Positions 31,055 to 39,816 of a stretch of DNA of 64,000 nt are shown here, piece after piece (the stretch's first letter is position 1; each line of letters begins with the position of its first letter). The stretch comes from Opitutus sp. (GTDB lineage Bacteria > Verrucomicrobiota > Verrucomicrobiia > Opitutales > Opitutaceae): contig SIBG01000009.1 of NCBI GenBank assembly GCA_009695305.1, positions 1-64,000 on the forward strand, given 5' to 3'. The notes under the pieces were generated by a model, which saw only the letters and a program-made list of their open reading frames with translations, ran no database searches and was not told the DNA's origin. A program made the position numbers and the translations under genes.

Positions 31055-31079
31055 GAGCAGCCTGCTGGCAGGCTGCTAC
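31051..31079. repeat. GTAG-headed palindrome at the convergent junction
   Basis: GTAGG-AGCAGCCTGC-TG-GCAGGCTGCT-AC. 10-bp perfect stem; supplies the stop codons of both flanking ORFs. Confidence 0.85.
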
Positions 31080-31945
31080 TGCCAGAACAGGCGCTCCGCA
31101 TTTCCGCCCAACACGGCCTCGCTCACCCCGTTCGCTTTCGCCTCGGCGATCAAACGCCCCATGGTCGGCTCCGCGTCGAGCTTCGGATAGAGGTTGAGCG
31201 GATAATCCGAACCGAACAAGACGCGCTTCGCCGGCACCAACTCGAGAAATTTCCTCCATACGTCCGCGCCGTAGAGCAACGGCGACGCGGCGGTATCAAA
31301 ATAAATATTTTCCAACTTGTTCGCGCCCGCCTCACGCCGCGGCAGCATTCCGCCCCAGTGCGCGAGCACGAAGGTCGTCGTAGGATGCTCGCGCGCGAGC
31401 CGCACAAAATCCGCCAGCGGCGTCTCGACGCGACCTGGATAGGCGCGGCCCTCGGGATCCGTCACATGGAGATTCACGGGCAGCTTCCACTGGCCCGCCT
31501 GCTCCAGCACCGCGCGAAACACGGGATCATCCACCCCGTAGCCTTGCGAGTGCGGCGAGAGTTCCCCGACTCCAATCAGGCCCTCGCCCTGCGCCCGGGT
31601 CATCTCCTCCAGCGTCGCCGCCCTGCCGGCGAGTGGCTGCAACGCGGCGAAGGCCGCCAGCCGCTGCGGCTGGGCCCGGACACACTCGGCATAAAATCGA
31701 TTTTGCCAGGCACACGATTCCGGTTTCTCCCAATACCATCCCAGCAAAACCGCCCGCGCCACCTCCGCGCGATCCATCTCGCGCAGCAGTTCGCCCACGC
31801 TGGGGAAAGCCTGCACCGCCCGCCCGTCCGCTCGCCGCCGCGTGCTCAGCGCGACCCACTGCCCCTCGCCGTGCGCCGCCGCCCACCCCGCGGGGTCGGC
31901 GTTGAGTTCCGAAGGATAGAGGTGGACGTGGCTGTCGATTATCAT
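31076..31945 (-). CDS. Amidohydrolase family 2 (TIM-barrel metal-dependent hydrolase)
   Basis: 'MIIDSHVHLYPSE', 'NLHVTDPEGRAYPG', 'FVLAHWGGMLP', 'RVLFGSDYPLNLYP'. Confidence 0.9.
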   Translation of the reverse strand: MIIDSHVHLYPSELNADPAGWAAAHGEGQWVALSTRRRADGRAVQAFPSVGELLREMDRAEVARAVLLGWYWEKPESCAWQNRFYAECVRAQPQRLAAFAALQPLAGRAATLEEMTRAQGEGLIGVGELSPHSQGYGVDDPVFRAVLEQAGQWKLPVNLHVTDPEGRAYPGRVETPLADFVRLAREHPTTTFVLAHWGGMLPRREAGANKLENIYFDTAASPLLYGADVWRKFLELVPAKRVLFGSDYPLNLYPKLDAEPTMGRLIAEAKANGVSEAVLGGNAERLFWQ

Positions 31946-32023
31946 CGCACGCGGGAGAGCGGCCAAGATGCTTGACCCACTCGCACGGCACAAGCCGGGC
32001 TTAACGTTTTCGCTTCTTTCTCG

Positions 32024-32995
32024 ATGATCGCTCGCGCCACCGCCGTTTTCCTTGGCCTGATGGGCTTCGCCGCCGCCGGCGCGGAAGTATTCCAGCCTAA
32101 AGTCGTCATCGTCGTGATGTTCGAACCGGCCGGCGGCGGCAGCGCGACCGGCGAACTCCGCTTCTGGCGCGAGCGTGAGCAGCTCGACCGGACCATTCCA
32201 CTCCCCGCCGCGCTGCATGATGTGCAGGCCAAGGCCGACGGCTCGGTGATCGCGATCCTCACCGGCGTCGGCAACACCAACGCCGCGGCGTCCATCATGG
32301 CCCTGGGCCTGGATCCGCGCTTCGACCTGCGCCGCAGTTACTGGCTCGTGGCCGGCATCGCGGGCATCGATCCCGCCGACTGGCCGACCGGTTATTTTCC
32401 CCTCGGCAAAAAACGTCCCTACGAAAAGCCCCATCCGGCCACGGACTTCGCCGCCGGCAACGTCTATCAGCTGGACCCAGGCCTCGTGCGCTGGGCTTAC
32501 GAGCTCACGCGAGACACTCCGCTCGCCGACTCCGACAAGATGCGCCAGCGCCGCGCCAAATACCCCGGCCAGCCGAATGCCCAGCGCCCGCCCTTCGTGC
32601 TCATCGGCGCCAATCTCGCCTCCTCCACCTACTGGTCGGGCCGACTGCTCAACCAGTGGGCCAACGCCTGGGTTGACTATTACACCGACGGCCGGGCCAA
32701 TTACGTCACCACTGCGATGGAGGACAGCGGCACGCTGCGTTCGCTCACGAATCTCGACCGCGCCGGCAAGGTCGACGCCAAACGCGTGCTCGTGCTGCGC
32801 ACGGCGAGTGATTTCGACATGCCATGGCCCGGCGCCACCACCGTGGAGGCACTGAACGACGATGAAGACGGACTCTACCCGGCCTATCTGCCTTCGCTCG
32901 AAGCGGCGTATCAGGTCGGCAGTCGCGTCGTCCATGCGCTCATCGCCGACTGGGACCGATACGCGACCGCCCTGCCGGGCGCGGCCAAAAAATGA
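32024..32995 (+). CDS. Purine nucleoside permease (NUP) family protein, predicted exported
   Basis: N-terminal signal peptide; 'VVIVVMFEPAGG', 'GVGNTNAAASIMALGLDPRFDLRRSYWLVAGIAGIDP', 'TTAMEDSGTLRSL'. No multi-TM pattern. Confidence 0.82.
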   Translation: MIARATAVFLGLMGFAAAGAEVFQPKVVIVVMFEPAGGGSATGELRFWREREQLDRTIPLPAALHDVQAKADGSVIAILTGVGNTNAAASIMALGLDPRFDLRRSYWLVAGIAGIDPADWPTGYFPLGKKRPYEKPHPATDFAAGNVYQLDPGLVRWAYELTRDTPLADSDKMRQRRAKYPGQPNAQRPPFVLIGANLASSTYWSGRLLNQWANAWVDYYTDGRANYVTTAMEDSGTLRSLTNLDRAGKVDAKRVLVLRTASDFDMPWPGATTVEALNDDEDGLYPAYLPSLEAAYQVGSRVVHALIADWDRYATALPGAAKK

Positions 32996-33069
32996 GCGCC
33001 CATTGTCGGCCCCCATTTTCGCCGCGCCTCCGCTCTTCGCTCCCACCGCGCTAAAGCCACTGAACCTTT

Positions 33070-34404
33070 ATGCTGCAACGTCTCTTCAAACTCTCGGAAA
33101 ATAACACCACCGTCGGACGCGAACTTCAGGCCGGTCTCACGACGTTTGCGGCGATGGCCTATATCCTGGCGGTTAATCCGGCCATCCTCGCCAACACCGG
33201 CATGGACAAAGGCGCCCTGGTCACGGTCACCGCGCTCACCGCCGCGGTCGCCACGCTCCTGATGGCGCTCCTCACCAACTATCCCATCGCGCTCGCGCCG
33301 GGCATGGGCATCAACGCGTTCTTCACGTTCACCATTTGTCTCGGCCGCGGGGTGCCGTGGACGGAGGCCCTCGGAATGGTCTTCGTCAACGGCGTGATTT
33401 TCCTCCTCCTCTCCGTCACCGGCGTGCGGGAGAAAATCATCGCGGCCATTCCCCACTCCCTGAAAATCGCCGTCACGTGCGGCATCGGGCTCTTCATCGC
33501 CTTCATCGGGCTCAAGAATGGCGGCGTGATCGTCGCCAATCCCGCGACGTTTGTCTCCCACGGGAGCTTCACCTCCGGGCCGGTCGCGCTCTGTCTCGCG
33601 GGCGTCGCCCTCACCGCGATCCTCGTCGCCCGGCGGGTGCCGGGGGCGATCGTGATCAGCATCGCAGTGCTCACGGTCGCCGGGATTTTCGTCCCGGCCG
33701 GCGGCGGCGCGAGAGTCACCCAACTGCCGGCGAGTTTCTTCTCCCTCCCGGCTTCGCCCGCACCCGTGATGTTCAAGCTCACGTTTCATTTTCTCACGAG
33801 CTCCAACGCCATCTTCCTCGCGCTGCCCCTCATCCTCACGCTGCTGCTCGTCGATCTGTTTGATAACATCGGCACGCTCATCGGCGTGACGAAACGCGCC
33901 GGCTTCCTTCGCGCCGACGGCACGCTGCCCCGAGCCGGCCGCGCCCTGCTCGCCGATTCGATCGCGACGATTCTCAGCGCGCTCGCCGGCACTTCGACGG
34001 TCGTCAGCTACATCGAGTCGGCCTCCGGCGTCGAAGCCGGCGGCCGCACCGGGCTCACGACGACCACGACGGCGGCGCTGATGCTCTTGGCGTTGTTTCT
34101 GACACCGCTGATTTTGATTATCCCCGCAGCGGCCACGGCGCCCGCCCTCGTCATTGTGGGCGTGTTCATGATGCAGTCGGTCGTGGATATCGACCTGAAG
34201 GACTTCACTGTCGCCGCGCCGGCGGTGCTGACGATCCTGGCGATTCCCCTCACGTTTAGCATCGCCGACGGCATCGGCCTGGGCCTGATCTGCGCCGCGC
34301 TGCTCGCCCTGGCGCTGGGCGATTCCAAAAAAATGACCGTCGCCGGCTATGCCGTGGCGGTGATTTTCTTCCTCGAATTCTTCAAAATCTGGCCGTTTCG
34401 GTAG
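33070..34404 (+). CDS. NCS2 family purine permease (AzgA-like)
   Basis: 'TFAAMAYILAVNPAILANTGMDKGAL', 'LAPGMGINAFFTFTIC', 'VDLFDNIGTLIGVTKRAG', 'TSTVVSYIESASGVEAGGRTGLT'. Confidence 0.95.
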   Translation: MLQRLFKLSENNTTVGRELQAGLTTFAAMAYILAVNPAILANTGMDKGALVTVTALTAAVATLLMALLTNYPIALAPGMGINAFFTFTICLGRGVPWTEALGMVFVNGVIFLLLSVTGVREKIIAAIPHSLKIAVTCGIGLFIAFIGLKNGGVIVANPATFVSHGSFTSGPVALCLAGVALTAILVARRVPGAIVISIAVLTVAGIFVPAGGGARVTQLPASFFSLPASPAPVMFKLTFHFLTSSNAIFLALPLILTLLLVDLFDNIGTLIGVTKRAGFLRADGTLPRAGRALLADSIATILSALAGTSTVVSYIESASGVEAGGRTGLTTTTTAALMLLALFLTPLILIIPAAATAPALVIVGVFMMQSVVDIDLKDFTVAAPAVLTILAIPLTFSIADGIGLGLICAALLALALGDSKKMTVAGYAVAVIFFLEFFKIWPFR

Positions 34405-34405
34405 A

Positions 34406-36226
34406 TCAAGTCTTCCGACCCTGCACTTCAAACAACGGCACGATCTTCATCGCGATCACGTCAACGAGCCCCTTGTCCGTCAGCCGCAACTCAGGGATCA
34501 CCGAGAGCGGCAGGAGGTTAAAGCCCATATACGGCACGCGGCAGCCCAGCTTCACCCAGGCGCGCTTGAGCGCGGTCGTTTCTTTCGCCACCACCGGGGC
34601 CCGCCGATCGGATAGCAAACCCGCAATCGGCAGCGCCACACTGGCGAGGACTTTTCCTCTCTGGACCACGCAGACGCCGCCGCGAAGTTTTTTCACCGCG
34701 GCCAGCGCCCGTTGCATGTCGTGCTCATTCGTGCCGGCGAGCACCACGTTGTGGGCATCATGGCCCACGCTGCTCGCGACCGCGCCGTCCCGCAGGCCGA
34801 AGTCGCGCAACAAGCCATGCGCCACTCCGCCGTTTTTTCCGTGACGCTCGACCACGGTGAGGAAACACAGCTCGTGCCGCGTAAAGTGATCCGCCCAGGC
34901 GGCCGCCGGCGCGAGAGCCACGCGGTCACGCGCCGTCACGATGCCGGGCGGGATGAAGCGAATCACATTCGCCGTCACTGCTGCGACCGGCAGTTTGGGC
35001 GTCAGCGTCACCCGCCGCGGCAGTTTCACCGTCTGGTAGGCCGCACGCGGATAGCGGTAGCGCCGGCTGAGCGCGCGATCGAGGAGTGAGGTGATCTTCC
35101 GCCCCGCGACGACCAACTCGCCGCCGAACCAAGTGTTCTGCACCTCGAGCGCGTCGTTGAGCAAGACGACGTCGGCGCGGCGCGGCGGAGCGAGCCCGCC
35201 GAAATCACCGTCCAACGCATAGCGCGTCGCGGGATGCAGCGAACCCAGGCTCCACGCCGTGGTCGTCTTCAAGCCGGCCGCGACGGCCTGCCGCACGACC
35301 CAATCCATCCCGAATAAAAACAAATCGTCCGCATCGCGATCATCGGTGCAGACGCACACCCGCTTCGGGTTCGCACCCAGCTCGGTCACCGCCTTGATCG
35401 CCTGCGGCAGCGAATGCCAAGGCGTCGTCGGATTACCGCCGCGCAGAAACACCCACACGCCATTCTCAAGAAAATCGTTACTGATCTCCCGGTCGATGGC
35501 TTCGTGGGTGTCGCTCACGCCGCTCGCGGCGCCCGCCGCGACAAACTCGCGCCCATAGATGTGCCCGCACACGGGTCGGCCGCGCTTCAGTGCCTCCGCG
35601 AGGATCGCGTGGCTCCGCGCATCGCCCATGGCGACGGAAATGTAGTCCATCTTCTCGCCGAGCGCCTTCGCCTCGGGCCAGCGGTCGAAGATCCGCCCGA
35701 TCTTGGCCGGCGTAAGATCGCCCCCGGCGGTTTCGAGCTGCGCATTCGTCGCCGGCACCGTGCTCGGCACCGTGAGAAAAACCGACAGCGGCGCCTGGCG
35801 CGCATCCGCCAACATCCACTCAATGCCGGCGACGTCGCACACGTTCCCGATCTCGTGGCTGTCGCAAAACACCGTCGTCGTGCCATTCAGCAACGCCGCC
35901 TCGGCAAACGCGCACGCCGTCATCATGCTGCTCTCAATGTGCACATGCGGGTCCACCAGCCCCGGGGCCAAAATGCCGCCGCGCGCGTCGTAGATCCTTG
36001 TCCGCGCGCCCGGCAATTTCGCGCGTTTGAACGCACCCGCTGGTTTCACCACTGCGATCCGTCCAGCCTTGATCCAAAGCTCGCGCCCCGGATGGATTCG
36101 CTCGGTGTAGGTCGAGAGCAGCCGCGCGCCGGTAATCACGAGGTCGGGCGCCGCCCGGCCCATGGCGACCGCGGCCAGCGAACGCGTCATGGTGTGCAGC
36201 GGGGCCACGGAAAAGCGGGTGAGCAT
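34406..36226 (-). CDS. ade: Adenine deaminase
   Basis: '[50 protein letters not shown]', '[22 protein letters not shown]'. Start at MLTRFSVAP. Confidence 0.95.
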   Translation of the reverse strand: MLTRFSVAPLHTMTRSLAAVAMGRAAPDLVITGARLLSTYTERIHPGRELWIKAGRIAVVKPAGAFKRAKLPGARTRIYDARGGILAPGLVDPHVHIESSMMTACAFAEAALLNGTTTVFCDSHEIGNVCDVAGIEWMLADARQAPLSVFLTVPSTVPATNAQLETAGGDLTPAKIGRIFDRWPEAKALGEKMDYISVAMGDARSHAILAEALKRGRPVCGHIYGREFVAAGAASGVSDTHEAIDREISNDFLENGVWVFLRGGNPTTPWHSLPQAIKAVTELGANPKRVCVCTDDRDADDLFLFGMDWVVRQAVAAGLKTTTAWSLGSLHPATRYALDGDFGGLAPPRRADVVLLNDALEVQNTWFGGELVVAGRKITSLLDRALSRRYRYPRAAYQTVKLPRRVTLTPKLPVAAVTANVIRFIPPGIVTARDRVALAPAAAWADHFTRHELCFLTVVERHGKNGGVAHGLLRDFGLRDGAVASSVGHDAHNVVLAGTNEHDMQRALAAVKKLRGGVCVVQRGKVLASVALPIAGLLSDRRAPVVAKETTALKRAWVKLGCRVPYMGFNLLPLSVIPELRLTDKGLVDVIAMKIVPLFEVQGRKT

Positions 36227-36349
36227 GGCAGCGTTGAAGCAGGCGGCGGGCCGCCGCGCGAATCCATTTTTGCCCCGGAGGCACCCGCGGCGTGAGCGGC
36301 GGGATCGCTCGACTGCCCGAGCCCGTTGCCTTCCCTGTGCTCCCGCGCC

Positions 36350-36379
36350 GGGCGACGCGGCACTGGGATCTCGCCCTAC
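36350..36379 (-). repeat. GTAG-headed REP-like hairpin at the 3' end of the caspase-like gene
   Basis: Minus strand: GTAGGGCGA ... TCGCCC (6-bp stem, 15-nt loop). GTAG contains the TAG stop of the 36376-37332 gene. Confidence 0.55.
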
Positions 36380-37332
36380 TTCACCTCGTAGACTGTCGCG
36401 AGCTCGAGCAATTTTTTCTCCAACTCGCGGAAATATTCCTCCTCCGCCATCTTCGGCTTGGCCAGGCGCAGTTTCGCCACCGCGATTTCCAGCTCGTCGC
36501 GGCGCATCCGCACCGTCGGCGGCAGTTGCTGCTCGGTGACGCTGCGCAGGAGGTGAAACTGATGCGCCCGCGTGCCGTCGAGCGTGGCGCCGTCCTTCGC
36601 CTGTTTCTTGGCGCGCACTCCGCGAAACCACTCGGCCGGCGTGCCGAGCCCGTCGCCGTTGTCGTCGAGGAGCGCGTGCTCCGTCGCGAGGCGGCCCTCC
36701 GTCTTATAGAATTCGTTGGTGCGCTGCCCCGCCCCGAGAAACGCCTCGAGCAGCGAAACCTGCCCGTCCTTGTCGAGATCGCTTTTGGGATCGGCCATCG
36801 CCTCCGCCAGATATTTTCCGAACCTCGCATAGTTCTGCTCGAAGCCGCTCCGCGTCGAGGAGATGACCACCCGGTTGGGCGCGGAAAGTTTCGCCAGGAA
36901 CGGCGCGCTGGCCGACGCCGTGTCGATGACCGCCACCGGCCGGTGGAATGGTTTCAACCAGAGGGCCAGTTCGCTCGCCGGCAGGTCGGGACCGCGCAGG
37001 TTGAACTTCGCCTCCTTGCCGTCGAACGTCCCGTGGCCGACCAGCACCACCCAAAGCTCGCCCACGCCTTCTTTCGGTTCGGCCGCCAACGCCTCCCGCA
37101 ACCGGTCATGATCGCTCACCGCGCCCGGTTCCCCGCCGCCGAACGCGAGGTGTCTGGCCCCGGCCTGCGCGCTGATCGCCGCCCACGTCTCCACCGCCTT
37201 CGTGAACACCGGCGCAAATTCCGCTTCACCCGCCGCACCGGCGAGCACGATGACCGTGGCGCGTTCCGCCGCCAGCTCCGCGGCGCGCAGGCTCACCATG
37301 GCCAGGAAGAATAATGCCACGACGTTTCTCAT
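36376..37332 (-). CDS. Caspase-like (clan CD fold) protein with EF-hand-like loops, catalytic Cys apparently absent
   Basis: '[14 protein letters not shown]' and '[15 protein letters not shown]' occupy the positions of the caspase-like His and Cys motifs. EF-hand-like loops '[12 protein letters not shown]' and '[12 protein letters not shown]'. Confidence 0.65.
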   Translation of the reverse strand: MRNVVALFFLAMVSLRAAELAAERATVIVLAGAAGEAEFAPVFTKAVETWAAISAQAGARHLAFGGGEPGAVSDHDRLREALAAEPKEGVGELWVVLVGHGTFDGKEAKFNLRGPDLPASELALWLKPFHRPVAVIDTASASAPFLAKLSAPNRVVISSTRSGFEQNYARFGKYLAEAMADPKSDLDKDGQVSLLEAFLGAGQRTNEFYKTEGRLATEHALLDDNGDGLGTPAEWFRGVRAKKQAKDGATLDGTRAHQFHLLRSVTEQQLPPTVRMRRDELEIAVAKLRLAKPKMAEEEYFRELEKKLLELATVYEVK

Positions 37333-39713
37333 GGCAGCCCTTTCCACCGCCGCAGGCCCCACTCTGCCAGCAGACACGCCAGCGCGAACGCGAACATTGC
37401 CGGTGTGTGCCACGCCGGATAAGTCCACGTCTCCATGACGGGCGCCTGCTGCTGCGGCAGCCGGCGCGCAAACTTGTCCAAATCCGCCGCCGCGATCAAT
37501 TCACCGCCCGTCTTGCGCGCGAGGTCCGCCAACAGCGCGACGTTGGGCGTGAGCGAGCGAAATTCCTCCGCCGCGAGGTCGGTGCTCCAGCCGGCCTCGG
37601 CGCGACCCAGATCGGCCCCGGCGTTGTTCTTTACCAGCGCCGTCGCCTTGTAGCCGCCGGTTTGCCGGGGCACGTAGGTCGCCTGATAAAGACCCGGCTC
37701 GCTGAGGGCGGGCTCCGCTTCGAGCCGAATGGGCGTCGCCGCCGCTCCCGCCGTGCCCTCAAAAATCTGCGACTGCACCTCGATGGTCACGGTCGCGTCG
37801 TCCACCGCCTGAAATTTTTCGTCGCGCACCCGCACCTGCACGAGCATCGCGCCATTCGCATCGGCCGGCAGTGGTTCGACCGCGCAGTCGACGCGACTCG
37901 GCACATCGGCGACCAGCCAGCGCGCCAGTTGCCGCCACGCCTTGTCCATGTCGGCGTGCGCCGCGGCGTCCTTCGCGCCCCAACGCCAGACATCGCCCAC
38001 CATCAGGGCCGCGCTGCGACCACGCCCAAAACGCTGCACCGCGAGCGCCGGCAGCTCCGTTCCCTGGGCATCGCGCAACGTTGCGATGACGGTCGCGCCG
38101 GGCTTGATCGCCCGCACGCGGTTCACGATCTCAAAGGTCTGCATCCCGTCGAGCCGCGTGCGCTCGTCGGCCTCGTTGTCGCGCAGCCGCGCCCACGCCT
38201 GCAACCAACCTTCCCGGGCGAGCTGAAAATGCATCGGACCGGGCGGCACGATCGTCTCTTCGCGATCAAGGTAGACCGGCAACATGTCGCCGACCGGCGT
38301 TCGCTGGTATTTTCCCTCTTGAAAACTTTCCATGCCACCGAGCATCAGAAAACCGCCACCGCGCTCGGACACAAATTTCTGCAACAGCTGGGCCTGCGTG
38401 GGCGAGAAAAACTCCGCCTCCAGGTCGTCGACCATCACGGCGTGATAACCGTAGAGATCCTCCGGGGTCTGCGGGAACCCCGCGCGCAGCTCGACTTCAT
38501 CGCGCGTGTTCAGCCGCACGAGCACTGGCTGGTCGTAGCGCTGCACCTCTTCCGGCGATTGGTTGCCAAAGCCGCGGAACAGCGGGTTGCTCGTTTCGCC
38601 GATCCGGCCGCGGAAATCGAACTTCGGCTCGCGCTTCGCCACGCGGATGAGCCCGACGAGCTGCACCTGCTCGTCCGACTGCAGGGCGCGATTGAGAAAC
38701 TTGAATTCCCAATTCGGCCGGCCGGAGACATAGAGAATACGGAAAGGCCCCTGCCCGCGATCGACCGCGACCACGCGGGTATTGTTGGCCAAGGTCGCTT
38801 CACCGCCGGTCGGCGCCGCCGCCCCGGCTCCGGCTGCCGTCTCGCCGCGAGCGCCCACGCTCACTTGATAAAACGACAGGCCCGGCAGCTCCGGCTTCAG
38901 TTGAAAACGAAAGGCCACCGTCTCGCCCTCGCCGCGCGCATCGATCGTCTGCTCCTGGACCGTCCGACCGTTGCGATCCACCAGTCGCGCGACAATCGGC
39001 TGGCCGCGATAGCCCGCCGCCGTCACGTCGGCCTGAATCGAAACGGGCGCATCCTCAAATGAACTCTGACTCACGTGCACCTGTTGCACCGCGATGTCGC
39101 GCACCGGCTCGGTGCGGCCGACCACGACGGGATAAATCGGCGGCAGCCCGCGCAGGTCTGGCAGCACGCCGCCCGGCAGATCGGTGGCGTTGCCATCGGT
39201 CAGCAGCAAAATCCCTGCGAGCGGCCGGCCTTGGAAACGCTCCGCCATCGTGTGCAGCGCGGAGCCGAGGGCGGTGGCGCGGCCATCGAACGTGAGCTCG
39301 TGAAAATCCGCGGTGGCCTGCAGGCGCGCATCGAACAAATAGCGGCGCAGCTCAAAGGTGCCCGCGAGCGCCGACTGCCAGCCCGCGCCGCGGGGATCGA
39401 CGAGTTCGCGCAGCACCTCACCCCGGGTGCGTGGATCACCCCGGTCGTGGATTTGCAGGCCGGCGCTGTTGTCCGCCACGACGGCGAAAAGATTCGCCCC
39501 GGGCCGGGGACGCTGGCCGAGCCAGAGTGGCTCCAGCAGACAGAGGGCGAGCGCGGCGATCCCGACGACCTTGAGCGTGAGGCACACCCAGCGCAGCGGC
39601 TGCGCCGCCGCCGCTCGATAGCTCCACACCAGCACGAGCACGGCCACCGCGCAAAACGCGACCGCCGGCCAAAGCCAGCTCCAGCCGGAAAATGTGAGAG
39701 AGAGCGCAGGCAT
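37329..39713 (-). CDS. Membrane protein with degenerate VWA and glutamine-amidotransferase-like domains
   Basis: 794 aa. N-terminal TM helices, 'LFAVVADNSAGL', 'GILLLTDGNATD', 'YHAVMVDDLEAEFFSPTQAQLLQKFVSERGGGFLMLGG'. Confidence 0.82.
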   Translation of the reverse strand: MPALSLTFSGWSWLWPAVAFCAVAVLVLVWSYRAAAAQPLRWVCLTLKVVGIAALALCLLEPLWLGQRPRPGANLFAVVADNSAGLQIHDRGDPRTRGEVLRELVDPRGAGWQSALAGTFELRRYLFDARLQATADFHELTFDGRATALGSALHTMAERFQGRPLAGILLLTDGNATDLPGGVLPDLRGLPPIYPVVVGRTEPVRDIAVQQVHVSQSSFEDAPVSIQADVTAAGYRGQPIVARLVDRNGRTVQEQTIDARGEGETVAFRFQLKPELPGLSFYQVSVGARGETAAGAGAAAPTGGEATLANNTRVVAVDRGQGPFRILYVSGRPNWEFKFLNRALQSDEQVQLVGLIRVAKREPKFDFRGRIGETSNPLFRGFGNQSPEEVQRYDQPVLVRLNTRDEVELRAGFPQTPEDLYGYHAVMVDDLEAEFFSPTQAQLLQKFVSERGGGFLMLGGMESFQEGKYQRTPVGDMLPVYLDREETIVPPGPMHFQLAREGWLQAWARLRDNEADERTRLDGMQTFEIVNRVRAIKPGATVIATLRDAQGTELPALAVQRFGRGRSAALMVGDVWRWGAKDAAAHADMDKAWRQLARWLVADVPSRVDCAVEPLPADANGAMLVQVRVRDEKFQAVDDATVTIEVQSQIFEGTAGAAATPIRLEAEPALSEPGLYQATYVPRQTGGYKATALVKNNAGADLGRAEAGWSTDLAAEEFRSLTPNVALLADLARKTGGELIAAADLDKFARRLPQQQAPVMETWTYPAWHTPAMFAFALACLLAEWGLRRWKGLP

Positions 39714-39816
39714 TATTTGCGATGATCCGACGCGGGTGCGCCGGGCCGCGCGCCGCCAGCCGATCGATCCCGCCGTTCACCCGGCCAGCTACGATACGGA
39801 TGATGCATCGCGCGTT

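Noticed and set aside
31946-33046. N-terminal extension of the 656-aa ORF containing the amidohydrolase
   Set aside because: The real start is MIIDSHVHLYPSE at 31945. The extension lies antisense to the NUP gene and has shadow-ORF composition.
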